DNA of 64,000 nt from Diprion similis (taxonomy: Eukaryota > Arthropoda > Insecta > Hymenoptera > Diprionidae), in assembly GCF_021155765.1 (NCBI RefSeq), contig NC_060108.1:17323025-17387024 (forward strand), read 5' to 3'. Position 1 is the stretch's first letter; each line of letters opens with the position of its first letter. The notes below the pieces were generated by a model. It saw only the letters and a program-made list of their open reading frames with translations. It was not told the DNA's origin and searched no databases. Of this stretch, positions 58,917-64,000 are shown one piece after another. The position numbers were made by a program, and so were the translations under genes.

Positions 58917-61283
58917 ATGGCTCCAACCAAAGTATTGAATGGCCAAAACAAACAGAACGCCACGGGCATAGTAATACGTAAAGGAATCACAACTAGAAGT
59001 CACAATTCACTAGCTAACACTAAGCACCTGTCAGTTGTGAAAGACCCAAGGATCAAACGCAAAGCAGATGCCTCTCCCTTGAAAGAAAAGACAACAAAAA
59101 GATCAGCATTAGGAAATATCACCAATGTAAGTTAGAGAGGCAATAAATTCAAACAGTAGAATATCAAATTACACCTAACTGTCAGTACCAAACTAAATAA
59201 CTAAACTCAACAAAAGCTAAATTATAGATAAACTGATGAATAAAACACATTTGTCGATATTTACAGGCCATTAGCAAATCCTTGGGTACACAAGTCCACG
59301 AAGTAAAGAAGATCACGAAGAAAGCATCGACTCAAAATAAGCCATCCACGACTTCCCTACAGCCCTTAGGAAAGATTTTAGCTAAGCCAGACAATGTTGT
59401 GCCAATCAAGCCAAAACCACCTGCACGTGTACCAGCCAAAAAAAAGGAAGATGATAAAGTGGAAATCCCGGCTAAAATAGCAAATGCGAGGCGCAGTTTA
59501 GACTTGGAAAAGTCTGAAGATAGTTCGCTGTACGTGAGTGCTTTGGAAGACGCTGACGAGAGTTTGAAAAAATCAACACGAAGTAATTCTAGGGTAAATA
59601 AAAAAATCTGTTGGATAGAAAATAAAATCAAAATCAAGAAATTTTTTTTTACATATGTCAAAAAAAGAGATTCCGCGCAATTCACGTACACAATAAGGTG
59701 GTCCTCATTGAGAGTATTGCAGAATTTTTTTGCCAACAAATTTTAGAGGGATGGTTGATGGTTAAAATAGAAAGCTGCAATTTCAAAATGAGCTGAAATT
59801 TGTTTTACATTGATTTGAGGGGTAGCTGCAGAAAAATTCGTTCATATTCTGATTGAAGACCACCCTCTGATGACCCACGTGATCTCAAGTATTTTCTCTC
59901 CATACAAGGTTGATGCCAAAGAAGATACTGTAGAAGAGCCGGAAGAGAAAGTGCAAGCTTCGCCCGATCCAAAAGCATCTGCTGTTTCTATTGCAACTCG
60001 CCTAGATGCTCCACCTACTGACAAATTACCCGCTGGTGTACAGTGGGATTTTGATGCTGAAAATTGGACTGATCCTTACCAAGTTTCTTATTATGCAATG
60101 GACACGTTTAATTACCTCAAAAGTCGGGAGGTAAATATTTAATTATTCCGCTTTTGACTAACCTCAACTGCAAATCAAATTGACATAAAATAGTTTGAGG
60201 AACGTTCAATTCATCATTTTTATATTTCTATTAGCCTTTGTTCCTGATTGGCGATTACATGGAGAGACAAGTTTGTTTATCTCGATGGATGAGATCTTTA
60301 CTTGTCGATTGGATGGTTGAGGTCCAAGAATCCTTTGAATTAAACCATGAGACTTTGTATCTAGCTGTTAAATTAGTAGACTTGTACCTCACTAAGGTGA
60401 CAGTTGGAAAAGAAACACTCCAACTTTTAGGTGCAGCAAGTTTATTCATCGCAAGCAAATTTGACGTGAGTCTTATATTTCCTACTAAAAACACACTTCA
60501 GAAACCAATCACTAGTTCTAGTTACTCAAATTTTACTATCAACAGGAAAGAATTCCGCCTATGGTTGACGACTTTTTGTACATCTGTGATGGTGCATACA
60601 CACGTCGGGAACTAACTAGGATGGAAATTAACGTTTTAAAAATAATCGACTTCGACCTAGGCATTCCGCTTTCTTACAGGTTCCTCAGAAGATACGCCAG
60701 GGTTTGTACTTACGCATTATAATAACATGTAAGAATGAAACACTGATTTAAAGGACTATTAGAACTTAATTTTCAACTTTAACGAATAATTCAGAAATAA
60801 TGAATTGCTAATTTACTATTGCTTCAATTGACAGTGTGCCAAAGTTTCTATGCCCACTCTAACTCTGGCTCGTTACATCTTGGAGTATTCGTTGATGGAT
60901 TATGGAACAATAATGTACAGCGATAGTAAAATGGCAGCAGCTGCTCTATTCATTGCTTTGCAAATGAAAGATCTAGGTGGATGGAATGCAACCTTAGAAT
61001 ACTATACAGGACTCAAACTTGAGGAGATTAAAGAAATTGTGCTGGCGCTAAATCAGGGGCTACATCGGAAACCTAAAGAAGCATTAGCAACAGTTCGCAA
61101 CAAATACAGCCATAAGTAAATATGAATTAATATCATCTGCATGACTTTGCCAACTCATTGCCTAATAAACTTTTCATTTTTACAACAACTAATCAAACAA
61201 TGCACTAACAATGCCGCTTTTTTTCTTTCAGGATATTTTTCGAAGTCGCTAAAGTGCCACTGAAAGAAGTATTAGACATATAA
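58917..61283 (+). CDS. CycB3: Cyclin B3
   Basis: Seven coding exons (58917-59126, 59267-59593, 59909-60130, 60235-60465, 60546-60701, 60835-61115, 61232-61283) total 1479 nt, or 492 residues. The N-terminus is basic and carries a destruction box RSALGNITN at residues 62-70, the APC/C degron. The B3-type signature before the cyclin box reads GVQWDFDAENWTDPYQVS. The first cyclin fold contains MRSLLVDWMVEVQESFELNH (starting at residue 272), LGAASLFIASKFDER and DFLYICDGAYTRREL. The second fold contains IPLSYRFLRRYARCAKV and MPTLTLARYILEYSLMDY. The end is NKYSHKIFFEVAKVPL. Cyclin B3 activates Cdk1 in mitosis and meiosis and is needed for anaphase in Drosophila oocytes. The first in-frame Met at 58917 fits. 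The acceptor of exon 3 is CATACAAG, an unusual AAG. Confidence 0.96.
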
Positions 61284-62890
61284 TTAGACTTGTAAGTACC
61301 GTATTATTAGTAGTTAGATACGGGGCTTGACTGGTTTTTTTTTTTTTTTTTTTTTCAACAAAATAGGCATAACTGAAATACCAGCCATACAATTTTTGTT
61401 AAGGCTCAAAAAGTTTGACAAATCTAAACATTAAAAATCTAAGTGTACCCCGTTTAAATCAAGAGAAAAGAATTGAAACTGAAAACTTAAAGTATTACTA
61501 CCTTGCTACGACCTTTTTTCTTCCAATTTTTTTTCGTATTATTTACATTTTAACTCTAGAAATACTTGACGCAGAAACTTGAAACGAGTTTTTACAATTT
61601 ATATGCACCTTTTTAACAAAGTGGAAACCGAGTTTGTACCAATGTACACTACGTATTGCCCTTTTATTCCAAACTGTTTATACATGACAAATATTTCAAT
61701 GATACTCTACAGTCTCTCAGCATTTATGAATTATTTTAATTTTATTTTATTTTTCTCTCTTATGTCAAAAATTTATTTTTGCGCCACACGTTTTTACTTA
61801 GTACTAATAACTAATTTTTGACGGCTACAATAATTTTTTTCACTTTATTATCGGTCTTACTACGCTATCGCATGTGTTCCGATTTATTTTATCTTTTTTT
61901 CTACATTTGTATTTTAATATATTAGATAAATGATAATTATTATTAATAAGAATAATAATGTAGCTTCATCGTTCGCAGCGAATCTAAATAATAAAGTTAG
62001 AATTTTAGACAGAAGATTGAAAATAGAGAAAATTTTCATGTGTGGCGCATTGTTATGCAATTTTGTTATACTGGTATAATAGTAAGACTGATAGACTGAT
62101 GCGATGGTAAAAATGATACCAGCAGGGTAGAAGGTAAATTTTGAAGATTTTGACAGAAATAAGCGCTAATCCTCTTGTGCCCCATGCTTATTGAATTTCT
62201 TGGGGCGTAAAAAAATTCAAGTACAAAAAAAGAGTGAATAAACAAAATATAACCAAGCCATTACTATTTTTTTCTTTGTCAAACCATAAATGTTTGCCAG
62301 CTCTCATTCGGTTCTTCGAATGTCTTTACAATCTGTGATAAGAATCTCAATATTACTTAAAATAATTCCCGACTGAACTAACAATAACAACATGTATTTT
62401 AGCTAATGCTAGTTAGTTGTAATTTGTACGTAGAGTTTTTTTTTTTTTTATACGAGTAAAATTCGAAATTATATCAGCAAAAGATTTAAAAATCAAGAAC
62501 AAATGTGAAACCTCATCAGTAACGTCTCAATGATTTACACAAGTCTCTAAGAATATTTGTATAGACGTCACGTATTCAATTGTACTATATATATGTGACC
62601 CTTTTCCGAATGGAATAAGCTGTATATAACCATGCAAAAGCTTTTGAAATTCTTTGTTATGGATTTCGAACAGTAAAAACCGTAAAAATGTATTCACGAG
62701 TCAGAGCCCCATAAATCTGAGATTTCTCTTTCTGTATATAATAACAATAGCAATGATAATGTAATGTATGTTTCTTTTTTACCGTCAATGAAAGTACTAT
62801 GATCTATTTTTATAAATTGTTGTGTGTATGTGAATTATTATAAACGAATACGTTAATTTAAATTAATAAAATCATGACAAGTGATTAATT
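61284..62890 (+). other. Probable CycB3 3'UTR
   Basis: AT-rich DNA without coding frames follows the stop. A poly-T run lies at about 61331-61355. Candidate AATAAA signals are at 61990-61995 and 62865-62870. Either could end the transcript, so alternative 3'UTR lengths are possible. Confidence 0.4.
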
Positions 62891-64000
62891 CTGGCAATTC
62901 ATTTTCCCTCCTACTTGTAAATTTTTTAGCATCATTCTCGAAAATTCGTTATTCCAATTACTCTGGCTGTATAATTCATTTTACCACGATCATAGTTGAT
63001 ACGATTTTACTGTGCTCTAAGCCTGACATTTGATATCCAATTAAAAGAAAAACAAATAAAAACGGGAAACCGTTGGTAATTGACAGAATATTTACGTTCA
63101 TCGACGAATCAGCTTGACAATTAACGAAATTTCTTTATTAAAAATTATTGATCTGGACAGATAGTACACCATAGATATATTAACTATAATTTGTATAAAT
63201 TTCTAAAATGCAGGTACACCGTTATTCAAATTAATGTAACAATATTCATGTATCTCCGAATCACGAAATGAAACATTTTGCCTTTAATCTTACATCTTTG
63301 AGAACTTTGTATCCACAATGTCTAGAATTTTATTCAGCCTTTTTGGAGAAGATTTAGAAATCGCGTAACGAATAACTTAGAATAGATATTGAATTCCTCC
63401 TCATTTTTACTGTATCAACTAGATTACGAAGCTTTACTGCTCATTTTGAATCAAGAGCAATAAATGCTGGAGAATTTGAAGTCTAGATCGGAGTATTTGC
63501 AGTATTCTTCCACATTGAGGGTAGCCTAAGAATAATTCGTCTTTTGATTCTAAGACGCCATTTCAGAAATTATATTTTAAACAGGCAATTCCACATATGT
63601 ATGAGTCAAATAGAATTTTTTTTTAGCCATTTTCAGTTCTACATATTTCCCTTTTTTTCACTCACAGTCAGAACAATACATTAGCACGAAACTTTTCAGT
63701 ACCTAGAAATAATGCTGAAATAATCATTTGTTTTGAATAGATTCTAAATTTACATACTGCAGAAAGTTCTGAGAAGTATACTTCAACTGATATATTCAGT
63801 AACAATACAGCGAAGTTCGCGCGACGCAACAGAACTATTGTTATTGTCGCAGAATACCATAGAATTACACCATAAATAATATATAATATACATATCACAA
63901 TTTTTTAGTCATGACTTACGCTTGGACCCTTATTATAATACTTATTCAGTATTATATGTCTACCTAGGTCTGAAACTTATGGAATATTTCCAATTTGGAA
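62891..64000. other. AT-rich intergenic DNA at the window end
   Basis: No frame, RNA or repeat that I can support. Confidence 0.5.

Overview
This is a piece of an insect nuclear genome. Hymenoptera, possibly a sawfly, is my best guess, but it rests on general sequence character only (AT-rich introns, CpG-tolerant intergenic DNA, many GA/CT and TA microsatellites). The window holds three protein-coding genes with well-resolved exon structures, three U1 spliceosomal snRNA genes, several candidate non-autonomous transposable elements and one decayed coding locus. The rest is intergenic or intronic DNA in which I see no genes.

Layout. Positions 1-25815 are a long gene-free stretch of simple repeats, homopolymers and one short inverted-repeat element (3715-3940). 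A SoxB2-group gene (Sox21-like) lies on the + strand at 25816-32051. Its HMG box is split by a 5.3 kb intron, and an in-frame TGA is followed by 87 further open codons to a TAG at 32313-32315, which makes it a stop-readthrough candidate. From 32316 to about 41.3 kb I see probable 3'UTR and intergenic DNA ending in a hAT-like terminal-repeat element. Three 162-nt U1 snRNA genes sit on the - strand at 41493-41654, 45544-45705 and 49739-49900. Between the first two is an unrecognised, broken coding sequence on the + strand (about 42.2-43.9 kb). A fold-back element with TTAA ends lies at 46076-46791.

Pex1 occupies 48973-57038 on the - strand. It has 14 coding exons and encodes 1023 residues of a tandem AAA+ ATPase. 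The third U1 gene lies inside Pex1 intron 12 in the same orientation, and a long imperfect inverted repeat fills much of intron 2. CycB3 (cyclin B3) runs divergently on the + strand at 58917-61283, with 7 coding exons and 492 residues. About 1.9 kb separates the Pex1 and CycB3 start codons. The last 1.1 kb of the window is AT-rich and shows no gene.

How the genes relate. The coding genes are functionally independent: neural/gut-type SoxB2 transcription factor, peroxisomal protein import, mitotic/meiotic cyclin. The most coherent unit is the U1 cluster. Two copies have identical RNA and arose from a gapless duplication of about 288 bp that includes promoter and 3' flank. The third is a diverged, intron-nested variant whose changes fall partly in the loops bound by U1-70K and U1A/SNF. 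All three keep the same promoter element at exactly -58 to -45.
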